Positions 44,101 to 55,071 of a DNA stretch of 64,000 nt are shown one piece after another. A program made the translations under genes and the position numbers. A model generated the notes under the pieces. That model made no database searches, was not told where the DNA came from, and was given only the letters and a program-made list of their open reading frames with translations. Origin of the DNA: Notospermus geniculatus (taxonomy: Eukaryota; Nemertea; Pilidiophora; Heteronemertea; Lineidae); contig NMRB01001271.1 in NCBI GenBank assembly GCA_002633025.1, positions 1 through 64,000 on the forward strand. Reading direction: 5' to 3'. Every line of letters begins with the position of its first letter. The first letter of the stretch is position 1.

Positions 44101-44947
44101 TTGCCAGTTGGGATTTAGCAACATCGATGGCACTTTTGGCAAACTTTTCTTTCTTGCCAAACAGTGCCCTCGGATCAGCACCATTTTCTAGAAGTTCTGA
44201 AACCTTTTGTTTATTCAAAGATCGCACTGCATTATGCAAATCGTTTATGGTTGCAACTTCGTCAATCCCTCTGAAGTCTGGGGCTGTTTTCTTATCCCTA
44301 GTTTTGATGGCGCTGTAGCCTTTTTGGACGGTTTCTTCCTTGCTTTCACGACAGGATTTGTAACTTTTGCATTTCACTTGAGTCCAGTGTGAGCTAACCA
44401 TTCGTCCGTAATTCTGAACATCACCTGATACAGTAACATCAAGTATAGTCACGACCAAACGCCCACGAACACCTTTGCCATGACATCGACCTATGACACC
44501 ATGTGTACTCAAATGCAAGTTCCCCAAAATCTCTAGTGTTAAAACGTTAACAAGACTTGAAACTAACCCATCAACATAGAGTTTCTTCGCGGTTACTTTC
44601 AATGCGTTGCATACTAAATTCCCTTCAGACATGAGAACAACATTGTCTTTTCCTTCACATGCACTCAGAGAAAGAACAGGGCATGTTACCTTTGAGTTTA
44701 TACGTATCAGACCTCTAGACGTTTCAAATGCTGTGCAACTCTCAGAAGAAAAGTTGTGAATTACTCGGAGGTTGTCGCATCTTAGCACTAAAGAAGAACA
44801 CGTTTGGAGTCTGCCACCAGTTGCCGTAACGTAACTGTCTCCCTCTATTGTTGACTGTATGTTGAACTGCAGGAATTCAGCAGTCCTCTTGCCCTGTAGA
44901 GAAATGGAAAGATTAGGGAAATGCTGTCCAATGTGTCCTTCCTTCAT
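38130..44947 (-). CDS. Giant FHA/CdiA-like repeat protein, N-terminal part
   Basis: The frame is open from about 45016; the first ATG is 44945-44947. It runs without a stop or intron to the retrotransposon at 38129 and continues in phase at 36792. The combined protein is about 4,288 residues. Most of this part is Asn/Gly/Val-rich beta-helix-type sequence (N.G.I.G...L.V style, e.g. VNGCLLNEGLLAATMN), as in filamentous haemagglutinins. Near residues 220-290 lies an ankyrin-like unit (LHNAVRSLNKQKVSELLENG). A block of about 1.6-1.8 kb is tandemly duplicated. A helical, Leu/Lys-rich stretch at about 39460-39060 (MQNLLNEASKLQKVALQLST; KKLKKGIKSVRRYLSKL) separates it from the 36-residue repeats. 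I see no convincing signal peptide or TPS secretion domain, so the true 5' end may be an upstream exon. Confidence 0.8.
41080..44440 (-). repeat. Large tandem duplication inside the giant gene
   Basis: Both copies open with TVSGDVQNYGRMVSSHWTQV and close with AREAEG(V/I)LE(E/G)VVL. Copy A is about 44440-42655 and copy B about 42650-41080. They are highly similar throughout. Copy B lacks about 71 residues (from KKTAPDFRG to the cysteine-histidine before TGH), which include the ankyrin-like unit. Confidence 0.9.
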
Positions 44948-45016
44948 TTCCAACAGTGTAATACGACTAATTATGGTCAAAATTTCAAGGTCAAAACATT
45001 CTGGCTTGAGAATTTA

Positions 45017-47990
45017 TGGCGTATGCCCCATTGCCAAAGTCAGTTTTCCAAGATGGCTGCCTGGTAACCATTATTTGCCTTCCAACTGGGAAAAAATTTG
45101 CTGTACACATACAGAATTCCCAGACAGATGATCACACTAAGCAAGAAGATATTAGGTCAAATACCCGCGAAAGGTGCCACCAAAATGGCAAAAATTTGAA
45201 CTTGACCTCGGTGACCTTGAAGAGTAGTTCAAATCAAAAACCATTTACATATGTCATGTACCCTCATTTGATGCACCTATGATAAAAATTTGGAGACAAT
45301 CCAGTTAACAGTTCAGGAGTTACTGGACCTTGAGCTTTGGTTTTGGCCAGCTGGTGGCCAAACCAAGAATCGAATCGGACCGAAACATGGTGTCATACAT
45401 GTAGGTAATCTGACATAGGGGTATATATGTACTAAGGTTCAGGTCCCTAGCCCAAGCAGTTACGAAATGTGCCACCAATGACAAAATTTTGTACTTTGAC
45501 CTCTGTGAGCTTGAAAAGTAGGTCAAATAAAAAACCCGTTACATATGTTATGTATCCTTATTAGATACAGGTACTGCTATTGTTACGGCAGTTTGTGATA
45601 CATTAGACATCAGGATTAGGGTTGGGGCCAGGCCCAGAGTGGAAATACTGACTGCCGTACCCCTAAGAACAGCCGTAATTCTTGGCTATCCTCCTGTGCC
45701 TTAATTGAATGATTTATTACGCATTAGCAATTGCAACATCTCGAAAAATAACTTAATGAGGAGAAAAAAGAACACAAAAGATGATAAAAGAATAAGAAAA
45801 GACAAAAAAGAAAAAGCAGCGGACGGGATTCGAACCCTTGGCCCTGGTGGATTGCGAAGCAACGATCATTTCACCATGAACCAACCAGACGTGCAACGCC
45901 ACCAAGACGTGCAACAGCAGTGACGTGCGCCACACTTCAACGGCAACGCGAGGGAGCGTTGCTATGATGCGACGCACACTGGCGTTGCTGTCATGTGGTT
46001 TGAGTTAATCTGTGACGTCATTGTGACGTCATCAAATCATAAATTTGAAATTAAATCTAAATTTACAAACAAACTGCTGAGCGAAGTGACCAATTGCGCC
46101 ATCGATACATCATTTCCAGTCCTCCTTAACTTTCATGCGAAGTTTGAGCGCTTAACAATGCCGTATTGTGTGTTTTTGGCACGCTGTTTTCCAGAAGCTG
46201 AATTTCTTACATGAGGAGAAATTCAGAGTCGGACCGCCTGTGACGTCAGCAGCTTCGCTATCTGGCCACTGCGCGGCGTTCCGGGTCCTTTGCGTCCATT
46301 CATTAGATGAAGAGTTATTGCACCTTTTGTGTTTTTGGTATTAGCCACCTGGTGGTCAGGTCAAGAATCAAATCGGACCGAACTTGGTGTCATAGGTCAT
46401 ATGACCTAGGGGTATATATGTACCAAGTTTCAGATCAGTAGCGCTAGCGGTTACAAACATGCCCTGCTAACGGACGACGACGGCCGACCAATCGGAAATT
46501 CTGACCTTGTCCACTGGCCGACTCGTGAAGGGACCCTGTATATAATGCACACCACGAGAGCGCCGCTATGATACCAAAATGTATTTTGTTTCGCTGGTCC
46601 CATAAACGCTCACAGATTTTTCGTGCTAGTAGAGTTTCTTTTAAAGAGTTCCCCGTGTGCGAAATCATGCGGTCATTCTCAAAATATTGTTCCCCTCGTA
46701 GACACGACTGTGGATAATAAGGAGGTTAGGATGCGCCCCAACTTCGACAATGAGGTGATTCGTAAGTATTAGTTCATCAAAAACTGCTGGATTTCCCCGA
46801 CTTAAGCCGTCAACTCGCTTGGGTCTTACTGCCTAGGGCGGCGGCCAGCTATCCGAGGACACTGCAAAAATGGGCCTGTCCAAGAGATACAGTTCACCTT
46901 CTGTACTCGAGCTCATGCGGTGCCATACTATTGCAATCAGTTGCCGCAACATAGCCTATATATTTTTAGAAACACAGAAGCTCAAGGAATAATTCTGAGG
47001 GTGTTTAAAACAATTTATTGTTAAAGGGACTAGGAAAATTTTTTCAAGCTTCGGTTATTACAAAATGCTAGTCTTTCATGATAAATTCCCACCGTCAGTT
47101 CACTTTTTCAATTAAGTGTCAGTCCATGGATAGACCATGCAAAATCTGCAAAAAGTGATAAGGTGGGGGGTCAGCGGATCTTGCTCAAATTTCTATGATA
47201 TTAAGGCCTTGGGGCAGGCTGATGCCTGGTAAAAGCTTTTTGAGAATAATCACACTGTTAATGAACAGGAGGCGTTAACCCTTTCAATGCATTATCCCTT
47301 TACTGTTATGACAGTTATTCATGAAAAATGGGCCCGGTTTGCAGATTTTTTGCACCCACAGGACGAAATCGAACAGATATTGGTTACTGGATTATGAAAA
47401 TAGAAGTCTTTGACTATTTTTTCAATGGTAAATGTTGGCCCTTAATGTTCCCGAAATAAGGGTTCAAAGCCGAGGAACATTGCTTACCCCTATTTTTTCG
47501 GAAAATGCCTCCCAGTTTCATGCTCATATCTCACCCTTTGCAGGGATTTGGGGGATGAAATTTAGTTTCTGAGGTTGAGGAAGGATGTCTCTTTCATTTA
47601 GAAAAATGAAATCTTTGTCAACTCATTCCGCATGCTCGCAGTCGAATTTTGAATTTGAACGTTTTTTTGCCCAAAATTGGCTGTAACATTGAGCCCCTCT
47701 TTATAAAAAGGTGACAAAATGGACTCTTACTCCACTATAAGGATGGCCCAAAATTATGAAGAGATTCATATGACTCTGTTCCCCAACCCCAATTCCTAAA
47801 ATACGGCCGACTTAGCCTTTAAGTAAGTTGCTAGGGCTATGGTTACGATGTCTCGCACTATTGTGTTGCTGAGCTCCCAGTTACGGATCGTCGGGAATTC
47901 CTGGCTTTTCATCAGCCAATCGGAATGCAGGAATGTTGTCTGGATTAAAATAGCGTTCAGTTGTTGTGATCTCGGTTGCCGGGCGAACTC
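45017..47990. other. Intergenic, dispersed repeats only
   Basis: Two diverged copies of a unit containing GACCTCGGTGACCTTGAAGA or its variant, followed by TTTACATATGTCATGTAC, lie at about 45175-45290 and 45470-45570. A unit containing AAGAATCGAATCGGACCGAA lies at about 45340-45440 and recurs at about 46330-46460. About 46680-47990 shows no frame with protein character. A tRNA-like stretch is listed separately. Confidence 0.5.
45820..45893 (-). tRNA. tRNA-like sequence (probable pseudogene or SINE head)
   Basis: The minus strand has GGTTGGTTCATGGTGAAATG (D-arm-like) and AAGGGTTCGAATCCCGTCC as a good B-box and T-arm. The anticodon region folds as GTTGC-TTC-GCAAT, not a normal seven-base loop, so a functional tRNA is unlikely. 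Confidence 0.4.
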
Positions 47991-47992
47991 TG

Positions 47993-48000
47993 TATATAAG
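47993..48000 (+). promoter_or_regulatory. TATA-box candidate
   Basis: TATATAAG about 300 bp before the ATG at 48303, with a CCAATCGG box upstream near 47917. Position and sequence suit a core promoter for the following gene, allowing a long 5' UTR. No independent evidence. Confidence 0.4.
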
Positions 48001-48302
48001 GGGGTAAATTTCTTGCTTTGGACAGAAGACCAAACTTGCTTGAGGGGTACGTTTGGTAACCAGACGAGGGCATTCAGCTCGTTACGATGTTATGCTGAGC
48101 CGAGTAGTGCTGCTGCAGGTTCGGTTAGTTCGCAGAGGTAGAGATAGGCTACGCACGGTGTTCACGCTGGCGGCCAAGGAGTTTGCCTATCACCAGAGTC
48201 CGAAAGTTCTGTCAAGAACATCAAGCTACCTGGCAGATCGTGAGAACGGCACCTTCAAGATCCCTCACATCCTCCTCCCCACCCCGATGCTCCCCGGCAG
48301 GC

Positions 48303-50372
48303 ATGGAATCGCTGGTCCCGAAACCAGAGAAAAAAAAGATGGAGCAGTCACAGCATCGCACATGTCGCAATGGCCATGATGATGATGGCATGCACGGTCA
48401 TGACGGTCAGGGCCAGCAGCAGCAGCAGGCCATGAAATGTGGTTTCTCACAGTTTTCTCCTCAATTTACTTGTGGTTTGATGCGGCAGTATCCAAAGGAT
48501 GACAGAGTGGTCTTGTTGAAACAATGTACAAAGGACATTCAGCCACATCTGCAGCGTTTGAAGGTGCCTAAAAGTGACGTATTTGCTGAGTGGGAGCTGA
48601 TAGCTCTCCGTGCAGGGCTGTTTGACAAAGAACATGAAAAAAGTGGAGATCTGAACACCACAACCATCTGCCCTGTCCACAGGTACAAGTTGGGCTTGTC
48701 CTGGCTTCCCTCCCGGAAATGTCAGCACCCTCTTCATGCACCTACGTCGAGAATGAAGCCGCGAAAGGATCGAGCAGTCAGAGCAACTGTGTCGAAGGAG
48801 ACCTTCGTGATCTGGAAAGTTCTTTTGCCAGTAGGATCAGGTGAGTTCAACTTGTTCAAGCAAGGTCTAGGCCTATAAATGCTGCTCGAAGTCATGTCGT
48901 GACTGGAATGCAGATGCATATAGTAGTGGCCATTGCATCATGATCACTCAGGCTTGCGATCATTTTAGGCCTAGGCCTAGGCCTACCGGTATACTTTTTG
49001 CCTGTCAATGTACTTGGCCTCTCTAGGCCTAGCCCTTTTGCATTTTAGTGCTGTAGCTAGCAATAAACAATTGATGCACGAGGTCCCCTTGACCGAATGT
49101 TTACGCCTTTTCCTGACCTGTCATATGGCCAACTTTCGCAGGTTGTCTAGCCTGTTGTCTCACTCTGCTTTATACAAGACCCCTTATTTTCAGGCATATG
49201 TAGGCTCTGCGAGGAAACGCACAGGGAGGAAATTAAAAGAGAAACCCCCACATCCAGTGAAACAAGATCAGTTCCGACGGTGGAGCCTCAGGTAAGCACT
49301 GCATGATTCCATCTCCTACAACATGTATTGCATGAAGAGTCTAAGTGTGAGTGCAAGACTAAGTCTACATGTATTATTTCAGCCTGGTACATCTTCTATG
49401 ATCCCAGAGTCCTGGGTACCGCTAGAGCCAACTGGAGATGCTTCAGGTAGCCCTGACTCTGAGCATGGAGAGGTAAGTTCAAAAACTACCCGGACATTGA
49501 AAGCTTGGAGATGTTATGCTTGTACCAGTACCCGCAACAAATTTGTGCTGATATCTGCACTAATAATTTACTTTCAGTCTGTGGCCTCTCCTAAGTCAGA
49601 TGATAATGGCCAAGCAACTGGTGATAATGGGTCTTCTTCAGAGTTGTCATCTATCATAGAGGTGAGGATTTTTTTTCAACTCTTGCATAAACATTTGATC
49701 TCTCTATGGGGGGGGGGGGCACAATGTAGGCCTACTGCTACGGTACTAACATAATTCTCAGGGCAACAAACATGGTTTCTGCAGGTGCAAGCACTAATGC
49801 ACCTCTGCCAACTAGAAAATGATGACTTGGGTTTTATGCTCACCCATTATTTCAAGCAGAACATGGAACATTGGTAGGCCTGCTGTACCTTTTGAACTTT
49901 ACATCTTAGCCAACCTTCCTTTGTGTCATTTTAGGGGCGCAATCTTCTTCAGGCTGGCAAAGAAACACCACCAAGTGACAGGGAAATGCATGAAGCTGAT
50001 GCAGACGTGTCCTGGGCACCAACCCCAGCCCCCAGGAATTTCAACCTGTCGATTCTGAATTCATTTCTTCAGAAGGGAGGCTGTGCCCCAATTGAAGGAC
50101 AACTTCTTACTTCACTGAATGATGCTTCAACAAGTACTGTCCGGTATTACAAGAGGAAGGCTAGAGAAGCCATAGGCTTAGTCCTGCACTGTATCGCTCC
50201 AGGCCAGGATGATGATTTGATGGCCCTGACTGCTCCTCAGACTGCAAAGACAGCCATTGACGACACTCTAGTTGCAACAGTTGTGGCCTGCTACAATGAG
50301 GCTACATCCTGGTATACAAAGAGGCAGATCTTGTCCATCCTGGCTACAAATAGGACCAAAGAACAGTTACTT
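48303..50372 (+). CDS. Transposase-like zinc-finger gene, 5' half
   Basis: Exons: 48303-48840, 49194-49291, 49383-49472, 49578-49661, possibly 49785-49873, and 49935-50372, all with AG/GT borders. The frame is open from about 48170 and I use the ATG at 48303. The first exon has a His/Gln-rich stretch, then a cysteine-containing segment (TTICPVHRYKLGLSW, later GICRLCEETH across the splice) resembling a zinc-binding module. The last exon carries SWAPTP.., STVRYYKRKAREAIG and LHCIAPGQ. This arrangement belongs to a multi-copy gene family I recognise from aquatic invertebrate genomes without a firm name. The 49785 exon does not keep phase with the next, so it may be skipped or mutated. The gene stops at an intron donor 130 bp before the N at 50506; its continuation is probably 58008-60151. 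Confidence 0.6.
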
Positions 50373-50630
50373 GTAAGTTCTACGCTAGGCATTTCTCTGA
50401 AGGATAGAAAATACCAATGGCCTGTTAGGCAATGGGTTTTCTATTCTTTTCAATTGTACATGAAACTATCACTGTTCAGGAGTTGTAGTTACAGTACCGG
50501 TACATNCTCCTCCTATTAGTTGTATTGCATGTTGAATCAATTTCTTTAACGGATAGTGCATTTGAATCGTCTGTAAGGATTATTATAGTCCCATTAACAC
50601 GATGAAGTTTTCTGTTCTCTTTTCCTGTAG

Positions 50631-52083
50631 GTGCATCTCTTTGATATCGATATCCCAGGAAGAATACGGTTCCAGGAATCCGAGGTTCTAAGTGCTGGAA
50701 ATTCTCTCACCACAGTTAAAACTCGTAGGTGAAAAAGAACAGACTTGACAATTATTGCCCGATTCAGGCACGCATTTCAAATGGAAAAAAATTATCATGC
50801 TCACTGCTGCATTACGGTAGTTTCCAACATCTGCAGTCATTATCAAGGAATAGAGTCAAGTGACCCCCAACTGATATTGCAGTGGGCCCGTTGAGTAGGC
50901 CTACTAAGTTATAACACTTGCTCTTCTCTTTAAGCATTTTGTAACCTCGGAATAGGAATCTGCTATGATGTCCGATTTGCAGAAATGGCACAAATTTATG
51001 CCAAAAAAGGTGAGTATGGGTACATGAGTCTCCGTATTCTAAACCATTCTTCATCCAAAAATCTGCAATGCATACACTATTAGTGGTCTGTCACTAAGTC
51101 TGGAATTTGATGTACATGTACATGTGTTTTAGAATTGTAATTTATATCATTTTCAAATGTTGAATTCCAATACATCAACTTACCGGTAATTTTCAGGCTG
51201 CAACTTATTACTCTACCCTGGTGCCTTCAATATGACAACAGGGCCTGCACATTGGGAGATGCTAACTAAAGCTAGGGCCATTGATAACCAGTGTTATGTT
51301 GCAATGGTTTCACCTGCCAGGGACGAGAAAGCTTCATATGTCGCGTGGGGGCATAGCCTTCTGGTCGATCCATGGTAAGAGCAGCTTAGCGTCATTTGCA
51401 GATATAGCGAGATTCACGACTATGTTCTATTCAATCACCACCTCGGCTGGGGCAGCTGAATAAACCTAATGATGAATATCATATTATTGAAAGTCTCATC
51501 TTGTCTCATGTTCATATGTACGGTACTGGCAGTCTGAAGCGACACGTTGAAAATCACATTGAATCTTATCTTGGCTCATGTTCACATGTACGGTACTGGT
51601 AGTCTGAAGCGAGACGTTGAAAATCACATTGAATCTTATCTTGGCTCATGTTTACTCTGAAGTAAGACAGCAGCATTCAAAGACATATATTTTATAGGGG
51701 AACAGTGCTGCAGATGGCTGAAGCAGATGAAAAGATTATTTATGATGACATAGGTAAGTTGATTACTTCAGTGTAACTCTCTAACAAGATATCGTTCTCA
51801 GGATGGGCTCCCTTAAGCTTCATTTACCACTTCATTCAATTTCATTTGCAATTCATTTCATTTGTATACAACAGGCTTGATTGTACCGGGTAACTCTTCA
51901 TAAATTTATAAGTCAAATATCAACCAAATATCAGAAAATTGATCTTTAGTTCTTTAACTAATGTACCTATTTACTCTATCATTTACTTACTTTTCAGACT
52001 TGGACTACATCACCCAAGTGAGACAACAAGTGCCAATCTCATTTCAAAAGCGGACAGATTTATACAGTGTAACTGAGAAGTAA
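50631..52083 (+). CDS. NIT2: Omega-amidase NIT2, last five exons
   Basis: Nitrilase-superfamily enzyme that hydrolyses alpha-ketoglutaramate and alpha-ketosuccinamate, in cytosol and mitochondria. Exons 50631-50724, 50935-51009, 51197-51374, 51698-51753 and 51998-52083 join in phase. They encode [35 protein letters not shown] with the catalytic Cys, [36 protein letters not shown], then [15 protein letters not shown] and a stop at 52081-52083. The order and spacing match vertebrate NIT2 closely. The N-terminal portion, including the Glu and Lys of the Glu-Lys-Cys triad, is missing. 5' of 50631 lies only about 125 bp before the scaffold join at 50506, so the gene is cut by assembly and is not necessarily broken in the genome. 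Confidence 0.92.
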
Positions 52084-52333
52084 TCCTTAGACTGGACTTG
52101 ACTTGTAACATGTTTAAGTGACTGTATAGAATGAATGTAATTATTTCCCAGTACATGTGCTTGATAATCCCATGCATGGTTACTTTTGATTTTCTGCAAA
52201 TAGATTGTATTTTTGTGAAATGCTAGTACCGGTATTTCTTGCTTTTCATGTCATGCATTGATATCACTTGTCATACTTGCCACTTGTACCGGTACTTCGC
52301 TGTATATAAGTAATGTATACTTTACATGTAGAT

Positions 52334-52339
52334 ATTAAA
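52334..52339 (+). terminator. NIT2 polyadenylation signal candidate
   Basis: ATTAAA about 250 bp after the NIT2 stop, followed by a TGTTTATTGTG G/T-rich stretch. It is a common variant of AATAAA. Confidence 0.5.
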
Positions 52340-52418
52340 GTGTTTATTGTGAATGAAACCAAGTTGATCCATCACACAAATGGCTTTAATTCCACTCTCT
52401 TCCTTTCATGTATAAAGC

Positions 52419-53047
52419 AGGTGCAGATCCAAGGGGGGCACACCTGGCGCACAGACCCCTTTCGGCCAACAAATCTGTAAAATCCACCGTGAAGTTCTGA
52501 AATTTGGAGCAAATCATTGAAATTCACCGCAGATTTCAATGTTTCTAGCACAGTGCGCCCCCTCTTCCAAAATCATGGATCCGGCCCTGTAAAGGCTTGA
52601 ACCCACTGACATGTTTTCTCACTGCAGTTTCCTGCTGGCACGTTGTTTTTGCCAATACTAAAGTTCTTTGGCTGTTGATCATTCTCCCAAATGGCCATTG
52701 TGTGAGACATCGTTCTCCCCATCTCTGACTCACAAATCATGTCAGTAGGTTCAGGGCTTTCCCCATCTCTGACTCACAAATCATGTCAGTAGGTTCAGGG
52801 CTTTATAAGAGATGCAAGAAAATTGCAAACAATGAGCTAGACACCCTCAGTAAACCGCCCAGACGGCCACTGATTCAGGTATCCAGTGGCAGGCAGCCTT
52901 TCACTCCCATGATCAATATTATTGCACAATAAGAGGATCAAATTAATGGGCAATATTATTGCCAATCTTTCTTCTACCCATCATGCCAGAAGCACTTGCC
53001 CCTATTTTGGGCCCCATATTGTGCAATAATATTGATCGTATATGGGT
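52419..53047. repeat. MITE relics and a 44-bp tandem duplication
   Basis: Three items lie here. An inverted pair CAGATCCAAGGGGGGCAC (about 52423) and GTGCGCCCCCTCTTCC with GGATCCGGCCCTG end near 52590. CATCTCTGACTCACAAATCA with flanks is repeated twice at a 44 bp period (about 52717-52804). An inverted pair ATGATCAATATTATTGCACA and TGTGCAATAATATTGATC lies at about 52907-53038. Confidence 0.65.
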
Positions 53048-53413
53048 GGCTTTAAACCTACATTTCAATGATTATCTTCTTGAACTGTAGGCCTAATCAT
53101 CGTATATGTAATGAATTGAACGACAAACATGACAGTGACCATTGTTGAATGGAACATAGGGGTGGAGAAAAAACCACTCCAACAATTAGCATATTGTCTT
53201 TCAATTCGAATGAATAGGCAAGAGTTATTAGTTTTTCAATTTTAACCACAGCCTTTCAGGTGTGCAAAAACAGGAAGGGAGACACAATTGAACAACAATG
53301 GCCAATCATAGCATGCTTCATCTTTGAAATCGATTTTCAATGCGAGATAAATCAATGAATCTCTGGTTTATGTCATCATATTGTTTGAAGAAATCGGGAA
53401 TTGATCAACTTAC

Positions 53414-53459
53414 CTGGCGTCAGCAACATCCACACTACTGCAGGAAACATGCTTACCAT
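53414..53459 (-). CDS. Candidate signal-peptide first exon, gene unknown
   Basis: ATG at 53459-53457 starts a hydrophobic 15-residue stretch MVSMFPAVVWMLLTP that ends at a GTAAGTTG donor. No second exon is recognisable to the left on this strand, so the parent gene is unidentified or the exon is fortuitous. Confidence 0.25.
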
Positions 53460-53788
53460 GGAAACAACTAAAACAAGAGAAGTTACAGCAACTGGACGAA
53501 AATAGTCAAAGAGTAACTTTCAGTTCTCTACCAGAAGTGGGCGGATCAACTTGGAGCGTCGCCTGTGTTTTGCCGGGAGTGGAGTGCGTTCAAAACGCAT
53601 GCCGACCACGGCTAGTGGTCATATGGTATGGGATAGAATGTTCAAATTATGGCGTTTTCAGCATTATTCATCCTTTGGCTTAGTCCATTTTGTTATCAAT
53701 ACTTAGTCATAGAGGAAACCAACCAGTCAAAGCATTATCATCAATGGCTTTTCATCTCAAACTAACCACTTTTGTTTTGGTATCATGT

Positions 53789-54012
53789 AGGCCTTGCCAG
53801 ATGAGGGAATATCGGTCATTATCACTGAGCCTGTGATAAAAATAACTCATGTATTCGCATTGGATGGTGCAAGCATTTCATTTCAGAATAACACCAGCCG
53901 ACTACATGTACATCTCCGAGTTACAATTACATCATACCTTAATTTTCGGCCAAAGAAACCAGTGAAGTTTGTGATCGGTTTTAACGGTTGTATTCGGTGC
54001 AAAGTAGGCTAC
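53789..54012 (+). CDS. Candidate orphan exon, unknown
   Basis: After CATGTAG, a frame reads PDEGISVIITEPVIKITHVF and on to FNGCIRCKVGY. The alternation of hydrophobic and polar residues is protein-like (beta-strand style), but I recognise no family and the right border has no strong donor. A second, different frame follows to about 54300. Confidence 0.2.
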
Positions 54013-54379
54013 TAGCATATTTGGGAGGATGCGCCCCTTGTCATTCCTTCGTCTGGCCTTATTCTCAAATTTGTGTATCAGTTTAAATGGGAGGACTTCA
54101 GCAACAATCAGTTTCCCACGTGGAGGTGAATATTTCGGGAATGAATGGAGGGTGTGTCGTGCGTGTTATACATTTGGTTTCGAGGGCAGATTCAAACAGG
54201 CCAACATTCTGCCAACGATGGGGACATAAATTACCACATCTGGGGATTCGGCTACGTTTATGCGGTGTGGTTCCCGCTCACCAACAGGGCTCGCATTTCA
54301 ATTTTTAACACCACTAACCACCGACCTTAGACGGATTAATTAATGTGGTTGAGTAATAAAGTTAAAGTTAAAGTTTTGG

Positions 54380-54660
54380 GTTTATAGTCTGATATCAACT
54401 ACAGCAGAGGTTCTCATCCGACTTTACACTTTTACCCCAGTCTATCCTGAAACTTTCAGTAGAACTCAGATGAGCTGCTCATTCAGTGCTGCAATCTGAG
54501 CATTTCCGACCGGTACCCATTTACACCTGGGTGGAGAGAGGCCAGTAAGGCAAAGAGACTTGCCCAAAGTTTCACGCCCAGTGGGATTTGAACCTTGGAC
54601 CCTCTGACCGCTTGTAGGAGACCCGAACCACTAACACCACCGGGTTCCTCAAACATCTAA
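54380..54660 (-). mobile_element. tRNA-derived SINE, CCATTTACACCTGGGTGGAG type
   Basis: Contains CCATTTACACCTGGGTGGAG, AGAGACTTGCCCAAAG and a B-box complement GGATTTGAACC near 54588, followed by GACCGCTTGTAGGAGACCCGA as tRNA-like sequence. This motif order is that of a widespread ancient invertebrate/deuterostome SINE group. Confidence 0.65.
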
Positions 54661-54936
54661 TAACATCTTCGCATTGCAGCTGTCGTGCGCCTGAGGTTTG
54701 ATGGCGATGACAAACACATCAGGTAATCAATGATGATGTTCTTCTCATTGTGAACCCATGAAATTCACTCTTATTGGAGATACGCCCCCCCCCCCCACTC
54801 GGGTGTTGCCATGTCATAAGAATGACCTGAAATGCACCACCTACTGCATCCTCTCAAACCAGGGTTATTCAAAAAACACATCTCCCTACGTCGCACCTCT
54901 TCATAACATGTCTACATCATCACCATCAACCTGACA

Positions 54937-55071
54937 TTATTCACGAAGCTCCCGTAACTTACGGAAGTGCGCAAACTATTGTCCTTTAGCGGGCAACCTA
55001 TTGTTCACTATCAGCCTGACAAAGGATTTGCGTACCCTTAAAGTTACGGGGGCTTTGTGAATAACTCACGA
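54937..55071. mobile_element. MITE related to 6046-6315
   Basis: TTATTCACGAAGCTCCCGTA and TTACGGGGGCTTTGTGAATAA are inverted ends. Inside, GTGCGCAAACTATTGTCC and ATTGTTCACTATC-type words match the 6046 family. Confidence 0.75.

Noticed and set aside
30744-44947. Bacterial contamination as the source of the haemagglutinin-like gene
   Set aside because: The gene is invaded by a eukaryotic Ty3 retrotransposon with target duplication, carries an ankyrin-like unit, and lies between sequences typical of the host. Not fully excluded because N joins flank the area, but the retrotransposon is inside the frame.
48053-48379. 108-residue plus-strand frame overlapping the first exon of the transposase-like gene
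   Set aside because: The frame used by the exon at 48303-48840 leads in phase to GICRLCEETH in the next exon; this alternative frame ends at 48379 without a donor.
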